17,949 bases of DNA, from positions 1 to 17,949 of the forward strand of contig DAOWHJ010000018.1 in assembly GCA_030641485.1 (NCBI GenBank), given 5' to 3'. The stretch comes from Pseudomonadota bacterium (GTDB taxonomy: Bacteria; Desulfobacterota; Anaeroferrophillalia; Anaeroferrophillales; Tharpellaceae). Position numbers and translations under genes: made by a program. Below the pieces are notes generated by a model. The model searched no databases. It saw only the letters and a program-made list of their open reading frames with translations, and had not been told where the DNA came from. Of the stretch, positions 1 to 7,483 are shown piece by piece; the first letter of the stretch is position 1; the number at the start of each line of letters is the position of its first letter.

Positions 1-319
1 CCGACAACTGAACCTTGAAAATGTTGAAATCATCCATTTGCATTTAAGCCGAGGAAATGCTAGAACAGTTTTTGAGCGATATTTTCCGGTTATTGTAAGC
101 CGGGCGGTAACCGTTCTGCGGGATGTCGTGCCGGTGGCTTCAGACCTGCTGGCTGCTGATGGTTGTCTGTTGTTTACCAATGCTCATCCGGATCGGCAAG
201 AGATTGAACAGGAACTTGGTAAATGGTCCGATCTTTTCCTTGAAAAACTGGAAAAGACCAGATTAGCGGGCCGGGCTCCCGATCTCTATATTGGCATTAT
301 AAGAAAAAGGGTAAGATGA
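1..319 (+). CDS. rsmG: RsmG (GidB), 16S rRNA m7G methyltransferase, 3' end only
   Basis: The gene is cut by the left edge; the frame is open from base 2 and gives about 105 residues. Known role of the family: SAM-dependent N7 methylation of a guanosine in the 530 loop of 16S rRNA. The visible part is the C-terminal half of the Rossmann fold: a segment reading LENVEIIHLHLSR, then a conserved SRAVTVL strand-helix, then a DLLAADGCLLF strand typical of this family. The catalytic N-terminal SAM motif lies outside the window. The stop overlaps the parA start by four bases (ATGA), implying coupled translation. The order rsmG-parA-parB is common in bacteria and supports the call. The ATG at 38 is internal, not the true start. 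Confidence 0.85.
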   Translation, partial: RQLNLENVEIIHLHLSRGNARTVFERYFPVIVSRAVTVLRDVVPVASDLLAADGCLLFTNAHPDRQEIEQELGKWSDLFLEKLEKTRLAGRAPDLYIGIIRKRVR

Positions 320-1080
320 AGGCCAAGATAATTACTATTGCCAACCAGAAGGGCGGCGTCGGGAAAACCACAACTGCGGTTAACCTGGCGGCTTCATTAG
401 CGATAGCCGAACAGAAAACCCTGCTTATTGACTTAGATCCCCAGGCCAATGCCAGCAGTGGTGTCGGCGGTGTCGCATCTAATGGTTGTGATGTCTATCA
501 CTGGCTTCTTGGAGAGTGTGAGGCCAGCAAAGCAATTCAATCGACAAATCTTGATTTTATGTTTCTGCTGCCGTCGACACCGGATCTGATTGGGGCCGAG
601 GTCGAACTTATCTCCTGTGAAGAGCGTGAATTCTTTTTGGCTCGGCAGCTCGCCTTGTTGGTCTCTGATTACCGCTATATTATCATTGATTGTTCCCCTT
701 CACTCGGGATTTTGACCATCAACGCCCTGACTGCTGCTACTTCGGTTCTGATTCCCCTGCAAAGTGAATATTACGCCCTTGAGGGTCTGGGGCAGCTTTT
801 AAGCACGATTGAACGGGTCAAAAACGGCCTCAATCCCGAGCTCGCTCTGGAGGGTATTCTGTTGACTATGGTCGACAGTCGTACAACTTTGGCTCAGCAG
901 GTTGAGGCTGAAGCCCGCAGTCACTTTGCTGAACTGGTTTATGAAACGGTGATTCCGCGCAATGTCCGTTTAAGTGAATCACCCAGCCATGGCCGACCGA
1001 TTGCGCTCTACGATGTTACTTCAAAAGGGGCGCAAGCCTACTTTCGTCTGGCTGAGGAGTTCATGGCCCAGCAAAAATAA
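316..1080 (+). CDS. parA: ParA/Soj chromosome-partitioning ATPase
   Basis: A 254-residue ParA/MinD-family ATPase of usual chromosomal Soj length. Visible motifs: deviant Walker A KGGVGKTT at residues 12-19 with signature Lys12, Walker A' LIDLDPQAN near 37-45 with Asp39 and Asp41, and Walker B IIIDCSP with Asp125. Known role: ATP-dependent dimerisation on nonspecific DNA, with ParB stimulating hydrolysis, to move origin regions apart. There is no N-terminal helix-turn-helix, so this is the chromosomal type rather than a plasmid type with a DNA-binding extension. It overlaps rsmG by four bases and lies eight bases before parB, so the three genes probably form one operon. Confidence 0.96.
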   Translation: MKAKIITIANQKGGVGKTTTAVNLAASLAIAEQKTLLIDLDPQANASSGVGGVASNGCDVYHWLLGECEASKAIQSTNLDFMFLLPSTPDLIGAEVELISCEEREFFLARQLALLVSDYRYIIIDCSPSLGILTINALTAATSVLIPLQSEYYALEGLGQLLSTIERVKNGLNPELALEGILLTMVDSRTTLAQQVEAEARSHFAELVYETVIPRNVRLSESPSHGRPIALYDVTSKGAQAYFRLAEEFMAQQK

Positions 1081-1088
1081 GGTTTTTT

Positions 1089-2012
1089 ATGGATATTCCA
1101 GTAAAGAAAGGGGCTCTACTGAAGCGGGGCCTGGGTCGGGGGCTGGGGGCTTTACTCCCGGATGCGGTGATTCCGGAAAAAGGTCAGTTGCGGTTGTGTC
1201 GGCTCAATCAGATCAAGCCGGATGCCAAGCAGCCTCGCCAGAGGTTTGTTGACGAAAACCTGGAAGAGCTGGCGCAGTCAATAAAAGAGCATGGTGTCAT
1301 TCAGCCTCTTTTAGTCAGGCTGGCTGAAAAGGGTGGGCAGTTTACCCTGATTGCAGGTGAACGGCGTTGGCGGGCGGCTCATAAAGCCGGTTTGACTGAG
1401 GTGCCGGTGATTGTCATGGCCCTGGATGAAAATCAGGGCCTGCAAGTCTCTCTGATTGAAAACCTGCAGCGTGAAGATTTAAACCCTTTGGAAGAGGCGC
1501 AAGGGTATTATCGCTTGGCCCATGAATTTTCCTTGACTCATGCCGAGATTGCCAGGTTTATCGGGAAGAATCGGGCCACGGTCAGCAATATGCTCCGGCT
1601 TCTCAACCTGCCGGAAAAAGCTCAGCAATATCTGGTTGAAGAACAGCTTTCCATGGGCCATGGCCGTGCTCTTTTAGCCCTGTCGGAGGAGAACCTGCAA
1701 GAGCAGGCGATGCTTGAGACCTTAAAGAAAAAACTCTCCGTTCGTGAGCTTGAAAAGTTAGTTCGCAAACTAAAAAAAGAGGGGCTGAAAACCACAGTTT
1801 CAGATGATGAACTGACGGATCAGGTAAAAATGAGAGAGTTGTTGGCCCAAAAAGATCTGGCCATCTCCCAACGTCTGCAGAAAACCTTTACAACCGGCAC
1901 CCGGATTCGTCGTTTAACCGGCAATCGCGGTCGTATTGAACTCGATTTCAGATCAACTGAAGAGCTTGAGAGCTTGTTGGTTCTGTTGTCTGGTAATCCC
2001 GGCGGAGAGTAA
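1089..2012 (+). CDS. parB: ParB/Spo0J chromosome-partitioning CTPase and DNA-binding protein
   Basis: A 307-residue ParB. Residues 12-23 carry the KRGLGRGLGALL segment typical of the N-terminus that stimulates ParA. The ParB/Srx CTPase core follows, with GERRWRA at 90-96 (the CTP-binding arginine patch) and ENLQREDLNPLEEA at 124-137. A helix-turn-helix near 150-172 (HAEIARFIGKNRATVSNML) would read parS. The remainder is a charged C-terminal dimerisation region. The ATG is preceded by AAGG six bases upstream. No convincing parS palindrome was seen in the window. ParB ends 13 bases from the end of the convergent glycosyltransferase gene, with no obvious terminator between them. Confidence 0.95.
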   Translation: MDIPVKKGALLKRGLGRGLGALLPDAVIPEKGQLRLCRLNQIKPDAKQPRQRFVDENLEELAQSIKEHGVIQPLLVRLAEKGGQFTLIAGERRWRAAHKAGLTEVPVIVMALDENQGLQVSLIENLQREDLNPLEEAQGYYRLAHEFSLTHAEIARFIGKNRATVSNMLRLLNLPEKAQQYLVEEQLSMGHGRALLALSEENLQEQAMLETLKKKLSVRELEKLVRKLKKEGLKTTVSDDELTDQVKMRELLAQKDLAISQRLQKTFTTGTRIRRLTGNRGRIELDFRSTEELESLLVLLSGNPGGE

Positions 2013-2025
2013 GAGTGTAGGGGTT

Positions 2026-3345
2026 TTATCTTTTTGTGTTCCAGACGGCTGATAAATGTATGGAAGAAAAATATTCAATTGTCCCATTTATTTTAAAGTA
2101 GATCTGAAAAAAATGGTAGAAAAATGGGTCTATAATCGAGGAGATAAGTAATCTTGCATATTCCGGCCATGACATTCCTCGTAAAAGAAATTTATCAAGT
2201 GATATCGCCAGCCAATTATTGATAATTCCCAACAACAGGCTACCTAGCCACAGGTAAAGAGGGGTTTTAGGGCTAAGAGAAGCGGTTAAAAGATAGAGGT
2301 AGAGCAGCAGGCCGGCAATTTCTGCAAATGGACCGATTATCTCAAATAAAATATAAAAAGGTATTCCCGCCAGACCGACACCTTTATATTTATAATTCAG
2401 GATAAGATTCATATTTAGACTTAAGGTTGAAAGTAGTCCTTTTTGCCATCTTTTTCGTTGATTTGACATAGCCTTTAGATTCGGTACCGCGCTCGTAAAA
2501 CAGGTGGGAAAGGCAAGTTGAATGATTTTGTATGTTCTTGACTTTTCGATCATTTTCCGGTGAATCCGGACGATAATTTCCATGTCTTCGCCAATCGCCA
2601 GATTGTGATATCCTCCCGCCGTAATTAAAATATCTTTTTTAAACAATCCCAAGGCTCCAGAGATAATCAAATTGGCATTGATAAAATTCCAGCCGGCTCT
2701 AAATAGTGAAATACTGTTAATAAATTCAATCTTCTGTAAATCTTGAAAAAGAGAGTATTTTTTGGTCTTTGACATGACCCTGACACTTCCGCTTGTAACG
2801 ACAACACTATCATCTAAAAGAAATGGCCTTATAAGATATTTGATGGTGTTATTGGTTAATACTGTATCAGCATCAAGGCAGAGCAGGTAGTCGGAGGAAC
2901 TGATATTAATGGCACAATTAAGGGCATCGGCTTTACCGCCATTGACCTTGTCGACCACTAGTAAATTATTAATTACCCGGCTTTTGAAGAGACCTTTTAT
3001 GGGTTGGGTTAACAACTTTTCATCGACATAAAAATCGGTAACCCGAGTCAGGGTAAAGGACTTTTCCAGCAGTTCCAGGGTTTGATCACTGGAGCCGTCA
3101 TTAATGACGATAATTTCAAGTTCTGGATAGTTTTGATTGATGGCGTGGGTCAGGCTTTTAATGATGGTCTCGGCTTCATTGTAAGCGGGTATCAGGAGTG
3201 AAACTTTTGGATAATTTATAACCTTTTGGGCTAGAATACTTTTTTCATATTGGATCCAGAGTATGGAAAGCCAGAGAAAAAAGAAACGGACTATAACCCC
3301 GGCACAAGTAAAGGAGAAAAAAAAACAGGGAGAGGAAATAAGCAA
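2026..3345 (-). CDS. Membrane glycosyltransferase family 2 (polysaccharide-synthase-like), unusual 5' end
   Basis: About 439 residues. Residues 17-31 form a hydrophobic N-terminal segment, followed by a GT-A domain: PAYNE at 53-57, INDGSSD with Asp83, KADALN at 138-143, DAD at 158-160, GEDME at 252-256 and QRKRW at 296-300 (the QxxRW motif of processive enzymes). Several membrane segments lie between about 315 and 410. These motifs match PgaC/IcaA- and hyaluronan-synthase-like enzymes that polymerise a sugar from a UDP-sugar at the inner membrane; the sugar cannot be told. The given start is a TTG without a Shine-Dalgarno, and no ATG lies in frame before the catalytic core. Upstream, the same frame runs back to the TGA that ends the phosphatase gene. 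A better start (GTG at 3358) is in another frame, upstream of an A9 tract. The gene may be frameshifted, phase variable or affected by a one-base error. It is the last gene of the cluster. Confidence 0.83.
   Translation of the reverse strand: MLISSPCFFFSFTCAGVIVRFFFLWLSILWIQYEKSILAQKVINYPKVSLLIPAYNEAETIIKSLTHAINQNYPELEIIVINDGSSDQTLELLEKSFTLTRVTDFYVDEKLLTQPIKGLFKSRVINNLLVVDKVNGGKADALNCAINISSSDYLLCLDADTVLTNNTIKYLIRPFLLDDSVVVTSGSVRVMSKTKKYSLFQDLQKIEFINSISLFRAGWNFINANLIISGALGLFKKDILITAGGYHNLAIGEDMEIIVRIHRKMIEKSRTYKIIQLAFPTCFTSAVPNLKAMSNQRKRWQKGLLSTLSLNMNLILNYKYKGVGLAGIPFYILFEIIGPFAEIAGLLLYLYLLTASLSPKTPLYLWLGSLLLGIINNWLAISLDKFLLRGMSWPEYARLLISSIIDPFFYHFFQIYFKINGTIEYFSSIHLSAVWNTKR
3317..3325. repeat. 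A9/T9 homopolymer in the glycosyltransferase 5' end
   Basis: Nine consecutive A on the + strand, read as nine T in the sense strand of the glycosyltransferase. The run sits between the GTG at 3358, which has a Shine-Dalgarno, and the open frame coding for the enzyme. With eight T the two frames would join. Runs of this length are known sites of replication or transcription slippage and also of assembly errors. Confidence 0.8.
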
Positions 3346-3355
3346 TCTCAGAAAA

Positions 3356-3372
3356 CACGAAGAGTACCCCCT
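3356..3372 (-). promoter_or_regulatory. Candidate true ribosome binding site and GTG start for the glycosyltransferase
   Basis: On the - strand, AGGGGG (3372-3367) is followed after eight bases by GTG (3358-3356). The frame from this GTG reads VFSEIAYFLSLFFF, a good start of a membrane segment, but it then runs into a TGA because it is out of frame with the enzyme. The TTG start used above has no such signal. Confidence 0.45.
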
Positions 3373-3405
3373 ACACCAGTCTAAATAGGTGTAATTCAGG
3401 TTTGA

Positions 3406-4143
3406 TCAATGATTTCTTAAACTGATAATTTGCAAAGTAATATTGTCTTTACCGCCATTTTTCAGAGCTCCTTGCAATAGTTTATTACCTGCTTCTTCGA
3501 GGTTAGAACTGGATATAATCCGGGCGATTTCATTGTCTTCTACCATTTTATACAAGCCGTCACTAGCCAGTAAAAAGGTATTGTCGGTTTTATGGTTGAG
3601 ATTTTTAAGATGGGGAGAGACGGGGTTGTTATCTCCGGTAAGAGCCATTGTTAATACATGTTGACGAGGGTGATGAAGCGCTTCTTCTCGGGTTATTTTT
3701 CGGCTTTGCACAAGTTCTCCAACAACACTATGATCAAAACTTTCCTGGACAACCTGATTATTTGAATAGGAGTATATCCTGGTATCTCCAACATTGGCAC
3801 AGATAATTGTATGGTTACAAAAAAGCAAGATGGCCAGAGTTGTTCCTAGTCTGGAAATGTTATGGTTATTCTTGTAGTGGTGGAGCCGGTTCTGGGCGTT
3901 GTTAAAGAAGCATAAAACTAGAGTTTCAGGATCCAGATCTCTTTTTGTGAGAAGAGAAAAATCTTTTAGAACTGAATTAACTACAATTCTACTGGCCTTT
4001 CTGCCAGCTTCGTAGCCGCCCATTCCATCTGCCAGACAGAAAAGGTGACCGTTGATAACTTCATTGTAGTGGTTACCGCAGCAGTCTTCGTTGACTTTTC
4101 TTACCTTGCCGGTTGCTGTTTCTTCGCTAAAATGTAATTTCAT
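3406..4143 (-). CDS. PP2C-family protein serine/threonine phosphatase
   Basis: A compact 245-residue PP2C (PPM) domain with no extra domain, as in PstP/Stp/PrpC catalytic cores. The metal-coordinating residues are all present: Asp20 (RKVNED), Asp39-Gly40 (LADGMGG), Asp195 (ASDGL) and Asp233 (GGKDNIT). GDTRIY at 119-124 and a DHSVV segment at 137-141 are also typical. Known role: Mg/Mn-dependent removal of phosphate from Ser/Thr proteins. Its natural partners are probably the kinase and FHA proteins of the same cluster (inference). Its ATG overlaps the stop of the upstream FHA gene (ATGA), so translation is probably coupled. The region after its stop holds the poorly defined start of the glycosyltransferase. 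Confidence 0.95.
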   Translation of the reverse strand: MKLHFSEETATGKVRKVNEDCCGNHYNEVINGHLFCLADGMGGYEAGRKASRIVVNSVLKDFSLLTKRDLDPETLVLCFFNNAQNRLHHYKNNHNISRLGTTLAILLFCNHTIICANVGDTRIYSYSNNQVVQESFDHSVVGELVQSRKITREEALHHPRQHVLTMALTGDNNPVSPHLKNLNHKTDNTFLLASDGLYKMVEDNEIARIISSSNLEEAGNKLLQGALKNGGKDNITLQIISLRNH

Positions 4144-4559
4144 AATAATTTAACCATAAAAATAGTTTCTCCCAAGCGAATCATCATGTTATTTTCAAGA
4201 ATTGAGCGGCTTTTGGGATATTCATTTATAAAAACACCGTTTACCGGGTTTTCCTCGATGATTAGAACCTCATTTGCAGTTATTTTAATATAACAATGAA
4301 TTCTTGAAACGGCAGGATCTTCAAGAACAATATCATTACACCTGTCCCTGCCTATCGATAAGGTTGGCTGAATCAATTCAAAGCTCTTTTTAGCCAAACC
4401 TTTAGGATCCAGTAAAACCAACCATCCTTTTAAAGGTTTATCGCTGCGGTTCTTTCTGATAATAATGGTATCGTCAGGATCGTTTTGAGAGCCGCTTTTT
4501 TGCATGATTAGAGCTGATCTGTTTTTCATAGTTTCGAGAAAAAATAAAGAGTTTATCAC
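4140..4559 (-). CDS. Small single-domain FHA protein with N-terminal candidate phosphothreonine
   Basis: 139 residues. The C-terminal FHA domain (about 46-139) has the phosphopeptide-binding residues: Gly70-Arg71 (IGRD), Ser85-Arg86 and His88 (VSRIHC), and Asn107-Gly108 (NGVFIN). FHA domains bind phosphothreonine peptides. The roughly 45-residue tail before it holds DDTIII around Thr31 followed by basic residues. This layout recalls GarA/OdhI, where a phosphorylated N-terminal threonine folds back onto the FHA domain; the analogy is inference. The start is GTG, overlapping the TGA of the upstream STAS-FHA gene; two internal ATGs lack a clear ribosome site, so the coupled GTG is preferred. It overlaps the phosphatase gene downstream by four bases. 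Confidence 0.88.
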   Translation of the reverse strand: MINSLFFLETMKNRSALIMQKSGSQNDPDDTIIIRKNRSDKPLKGWLVLLDPKGLAKKSFELIQPTLSIGRDRCNDIVLEDPAVSRIHCYIKITANEVLIIEENPVNGVFINEYPKSRSILENNMMIRLGETIFMVKLL

Positions 4560-5473
4560 CCTATCGTATTTTCTTGCAGGGTAAAACTAGGTTGATTGGC
4601 AAAAGTGATCTGGTCAAGAGTCTTTAAACGATAAAGTTTGAATGGTGGTATACTTTGATCATTGACAAGGGTTTGATTTTTTGAGTCACAATCAATAATA
4701 AAAATGTTATCATCGAGCTGTATAAGGGCAGCATGAAAACGGGAAACCGATTCTTCATGTAGGTGAAGACGGCAAATCTTTTCTGTCCTGCCGACCAGCA
4801 GAGCTTTTTTCGGATCGATTGAACAGTTGCGCTCAGTATTTGACAAAATATAGGCATGTTGGGTTCGTTTCTTTTTGAGAAAGTAGTCTATTAGATGGTT
4901 ACTTGTTTGCAGCATACAACATTTGTTTTTAATATTGGCCAGCTTCAGGTAGGTGTTGAATTTATCACTAACCATGTAAAAATAGACAATACATTGTTCT
5001 GAACCAGCTTTTTTTATCAGGTTCAGCATTCCGGAAAGTGTGACACTATCCATGTAGCGTACTGACGCACAATCAATATAGAGTTTTTTACGACAGTAAT
5101 AAGGTTTTATTATAGAATGGATATCATCAAAACAGGTTATTTTGACCTTGGGTGGCAAGGAGAATAGAAATGCTGTCTCTTCCTGTAAATTAAATTTTCC
5201 TAAGTAGAAATTATCTGGAATGTTGTTGGCGTGCTGATCAAAAAGAACGAATTGATCGTTAATGACCATAAGGTCATTATGGTTGAGGGCGCTAAAAAAG
5301 ATTTTGTTGTTATTTAGTAAAAACTTTTTATTACAACCGACTACATAGTCATCGTTTTTTTTGTCAATTTCCAGTACCCCTCGCTCATCCGTAAAGACTG
5401 TGCAGGGGAGCTTCTCGATCGAAACCGTTTTAACCTCGGTGCAATGTTTTGAGAACAGGTAAATTATTGGCAT
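4556..5473 (-). CDS. STAS-FHA fusion protein
   Basis: 305 residues in three parts. Residues 1-100 are of uncertain fold, beta-rich in appearance. Residues 107-200 resemble a STAS (anti-sigma-factor antagonist) domain: a LYIDCASVRYMDSVTLSGML stretch has the strand-loop-helix of SpoIIAA/RsbV proteins, with Asp142-Ser143 where these carry the phosphorylated serine. Residues 215-300 form an FHA domain with Gly228-Arg229, Ser244-Arg245 and His247. The usual NGT near the binding site reads NQT at 266-268, so phosphopeptide binding may be altered. A STAS switch joined to a phosphothreonine reader is unusual and would link partner switching to kinase signalling (inference). No anti-sigma kinase of the RsbW type is seen nearby. 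It overlaps the upstream FHA gene by ten bases and the downstream one by four. Confidence 0.82.
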   Translation of the reverse strand: MPIIYLFSKHCTEVKTVSIEKLPCTVFTDERGVLEIDKKNDDYVVGCNKKFLLNNNKIFFSALNHNDLMVINDQFVLFDQHANNIPDNFYLGKFNLQEETAFLFSLPPKVKITCFDDIHSIIKPYYCRKKLYIDCASVRYMDSVTLSGMLNLIKKAGSEQCIVYFYMVSDKFNTYLKLANIKNKCCMLQTSNHLIDYFLKKKRTQHAYILSNTERNCSIDPKKALLVGRTEKICRLHLHEESVSRFHAALIQLDDNIFIIDCDSKNQTLVNDQSIPPFKLYRLKTLDQITFANQPSFTLQENTIG

Positions 5474-6030
5474 GATATATCAGGCACTAGATATTTTATT
5501 TTAAGGTTTACTTCTCCCAGGGTAACAAGATTATTTTCATTCAATTGTTGGTTTTTTATCAGGTTGCCGTCGACAATAGTGCCGTTGGCTGAGTTGTTAT
5601 CATGGATTATAATTTTGCGGTTTTTCACCTCAATATGACAATGTTTTCGGGAGACGGTTTTATTTTTAAGAGCAATATGATTGTCCTGACCCCGGCCCAC
5701 AGTAATGGTTTCATCGTTGATTAACTGATAGCTGTTTATCGGTATCTCGAGATTATTGAGTTCAATCAGCCAGCCGATGACGAAGTGTTCTTTTGTGGCT
5801 GCGTCCCCGCCCAGAAAAACGGTTTTCTCCTGGTTACGGTTCAGTGATGATTTGTTGGCAAGTTTCTCAGCGAGTTGATTCGCGGCTTTATGGCCGCCGG
5901 CTGCTTTTTCAAGTGCTCCGGTGCCTTCGGGTTTACTCTCGAAAACTGTTTGAAACTCCAGCCCTTTTTCGCATACCGGACAATGGTCAAGGGTTTCAGG
6001 ATAGAGGTGGCCTTGGGGACACTCTTTCAT
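5464..6030 (-). CDS. Zinc-ribbon FHA protein
   Basis: 188 residues. The N-terminus has a short probable zinc-binding knuckle: Cys4, His8, Cys17 and Cys20 (CPQGH and CPVC). A linker of about 60 residues rich in Ala, Lys and Asn follows and contains KTVFLGG around Thr70; FQTVFES around Thr28 resembles it. The FHA domain occupies about 86-182 with Gly112-Arg113 (VGRGQDN), Ser127-Arg128 and His130 (VSRKHC), and Asn149-Gly150-Thr151. All core phosphopeptide-binding residues are present, making it the most canonical reader of the three. No signal peptide, so cytoplasmic. It begins the FHA-FHA-FHA-PP2C block, whose overlapping ends suggest a co-translated unit, and follows a hairpin at 6086-6119. 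Confidence 0.9.
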   Translation of the reverse strand: MKECPQGHLYPETLDHCPVCEKGLEFQTVFESKPEGTGALEKAAGGHKAANQLAEKLANKSSLNRNQEKTVFLGGDAATKEHFVIGWLIELNNLEIPINSYQLINDETITVGRGQDNHIALKNKTVSRKHCHIEVKNRKIIIHDNNSANGTIVDGNLIKNQQLNENNLVTLGEVNLKIKYLVPDISCQ

Positions 6031-6085
6031 TCCGGCCTCAGCTTGGTTTGTTTGCGGATGTTTTTAAAATGGATGAAATTAATTT

Positions 6086-6125
6086 GAGGTCTTCGGCTTT
6101 TTTCTCAGCCGAAGACCTCTTTTTT
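6086..6125 (+). terminator. Strong intrinsic terminator, U-tract on the + strand
   Basis: A perfect 13-bp stem (GAGGTCTTCGGCT at 6086-6098 with AGCCGAAGACCTC at 6107-6119), an eight-base loop, then six T (6120-6125) on the + strand. On the - strand, where all nearby genes lie, the stem is followed by CAAATTAATT, not a U-tract, so termination there would be weaker. It sits between the lipoprotein gene ending at 6132 and the FHA gene starting at 6030. It may stop antisense transcription, attenuate the operon or mark an old junction. Confidence 0.8.
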
Positions 6126-6131
6126 ATCTAT

Positions 6132-6905
6132 TTATTTGGTTACTTTAATATATTCAAAGTCTCCAAAACACTTGAAAGTTACCAAGCCAAAATGGCCTAA
6201 GGAGAATTCGGATTCAAGGTCATTATAGTTGATGACTGGTGAACCGTTGATAAAGCACTGAATATTGTTGCCGTCAACAGTGACTTTCAGGGTGTACCAG
6301 TTATTTGCTTTGATCCGGCCTCCTTCAAGAAAGTTCAGTCTTCTCGGGTTTTTCAAATCTACCCACCTTCCGTCAACCATTTTACCTAAGACACAGCCTT
6401 CTTCCCCTGCCAGGCGGAACATGTAGAAATTATTTTGATCAACCAGTCTGAAAACAATACCGGTGCCGATAAAATAGCGATATCTTTTGAGTTCACTTTC
6501 GGTGATACCAAGTGACAGGTCAAAATTCATCCTGGTTTTGGTTTCAATCGTCGCATTCGAGATCTGGGGGGTACTGATATACATAATTGCGTTTAAGGCC
6601 CGATCATCTTCGCTGTGCTGTTTCAGACAGCCATCGTCACAGCCGGGGGTCTCTGAGGTTTTGCCTTGCCACACCCAATGGGCTTTACCATTTGATATCC
6701 ATAGATTTCGGTTGATACCGGTAAAATTAAGATTAAAGTCATCAAAAAAAATGGTTTCAGCTGAGGCTGAAGGGGCGGCAGCAACTTCTTTAACATTGTC
6801 CTTGTAAACTACTTTTTGTACACAACCGGTTAGCCAGAAACAGAGGCAAATAAAAATAATAATGGGGCGGGTTGGAAATCTTTTTTTTGAGACGACAGCT
6901 TTCAT
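6132..6905 (-). CDS. Lipoprotein with concanavalin/LamG-like beta-sandwich domain
   Basis: 257 residues. The N-terminus is basic, followed by a hydrophobic stretch and the lipobox LTGC with lipidated Cys28; Val is at +2 of the cysteine's mature sequence. After a 20-residue Ala/Ser linker, residues 50-257 look like a jelly-roll of the LamG/DUF1080 (3-keto-disaccharide hydrolase-like) type: FFDDFN at the start, a central YFIGTGIVFRLVDQNNFYMF strand pair, ANNWYTLKVTVDGNNIQCFI and a C-terminal GHFGLVTF strand. Such domains often bind sugars or act as structural folds; no catalytic residues can be assigned. The ATG has a good GAGGAG eight bases upstream. A possible polysaccharide-binding role would fit the LysM and glycosyltransferase genes nearby (inference). 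Confidence 0.8.
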   Translation of the reverse strand: MKAVVSKKRFPTRPIIIFICLCFWLTGCVQKVVYKDNVKEVAAAPSASAETIFFDDFNLNFTGINRNLWISNGKAHWVWQGKTSETPGCDDGCLKQHSEDDRALNAIMYISTPQISNATIETKTRMNFDLSLGITESELKRYRYFIGTGIVFRLVDQNNFYMFRLAGEEGCVLGKMVDGRWVDLKNPRRLNFLEGGRIKANNWYTLKVTVDGNNIQCFINGSPVINYNDLESEFSLGHFGLVTFKCFGDFEYIKVTK

Positions 6906-6930
6906 TGAATGGACTCCTCTATTGTAGTTA

Positions 6931-6957
6931 ATTATGAAGTGAAAATTTTAATGTAAA
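6931..6957 (-). promoter_or_regulatory. Possible weak sigma70-type promoter before the lipoprotein gene
   Basis: On the - strand, TTTACA (6957-6952) and CATAAT (6936-6931) each match the consensus at five of six positions, but the spacing of 15 is short. The 71-base intergenic region is AT-rich, so a chance match is quite possible. Confidence 0.22.
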
Positions 6958-6976
6958 TGAATTATGTGGAAAACTT

Positions 6977-7483
6977 TTATTTTAAAGGCTGTTCTCTTAT
7001 GATTTTCCATTTATATTTATTGCTGCTCTCCAAATTTAGCGCACTTGCTGCGGCTGGGGGAAATCCGGGAACATTAAATTCAACATGGTAAGTTCCGGCA
7101 TTGATAAGCCATGTGCGATCCCTTCTAGGTTCCAGGAGCAGTGAATATACACCATTCATCCCGTTCAGCTCAACTTTAAGGGAGTGGCTGGTTGCATTCA
7201 AAATTGTGAGTTCAGATTTATCATTCGGAGAGCAGTTTTTCCCGATAACTTGTAAATAATCATGGAGTTCACCAAGGGAGCGATCCGGAAGTTTTTGAAC
7301 TGAGGAGTCACCCGGTCTAGAGGAGATAACTGAAGTTGTTGATGTTGATGTTGATGTTGATGTTGATGTGGTTGTACAGGCGGTCAATAAAAGGGTCGCG
7401 GTCAAGAGAAAAAATAAGCCCGTAACGAGTGCAGTCAGTTTTAGTGATGATTTAAACGGCAATCTTTTCTTTTGTCTGTGCAT
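6977..7483 (-). CDS. Small lipoprotein with Thr-Ser repeat and PEGA-like beta domain
   Basis: 168 residues from the ATG at 7483, chosen because AAAGGAG lies eight bases upstream; a longer reading from 7522 has GAGGT almost touching its ATG and adds 13 residues that fit less well. The N-terminus is basic, then hydrophobic, ending in LLTAC with lipidated Cys36. A low-complexity Thr/Ser stretch follows (about 37-51), coded by a hexanucleotide repeat, as is common for flexible linkers after lipidation. Residues about 90-165 form a small beta domain (LTILNATSHSLKVELNG, GTYHVEF) resembling PEGA-type carboxypeptidase-like modules. Function unknown; probably anchored in the outer membrane. Confidence 0.75.
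   Translation of the reverse strand: MHRQKKRLPFKSSLKLTALVTGLFFLLTATLLLTACTTTSTSTSTSTSTTSVISSRPGDSSVQKLPDRSLGELHDYLQVIGKNCSPNDKSELTILNATSHSLKVELNGMNGVYSLLLEPRRDRTWLINAGTYHVEFNVPGFPPAAASALNLESSNKYKWKIIREQPLK
7338..7367. repeat. Hexanucleotide tandem repeat, five perfect GTTGAT units
   Basis: Five perfect GTTGAT copies on the + strand, with a degenerate sixth on each side, coding for alternating Thr-Ser in the lipoprotein at 6977-7483. Because the unit is six bases, slippage would change linker length without shifting the frame. Confidence 0.9.

Noticed and set aside
1..2100. Possible parS sites near parAB
   Set aside because: No 16-base palindrome close to the usual GTTTCACGTGAAAC core was found here or elsewhere in the window by eye; only short half-site matches.
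5793..6200. 135-residue + strand frame that crosses the terminator hairpin
   Set aside because: Antisense to the zinc-ribbon FHA gene and it reads through the hairpin, so the terminator does not follow a real + strand gene here.
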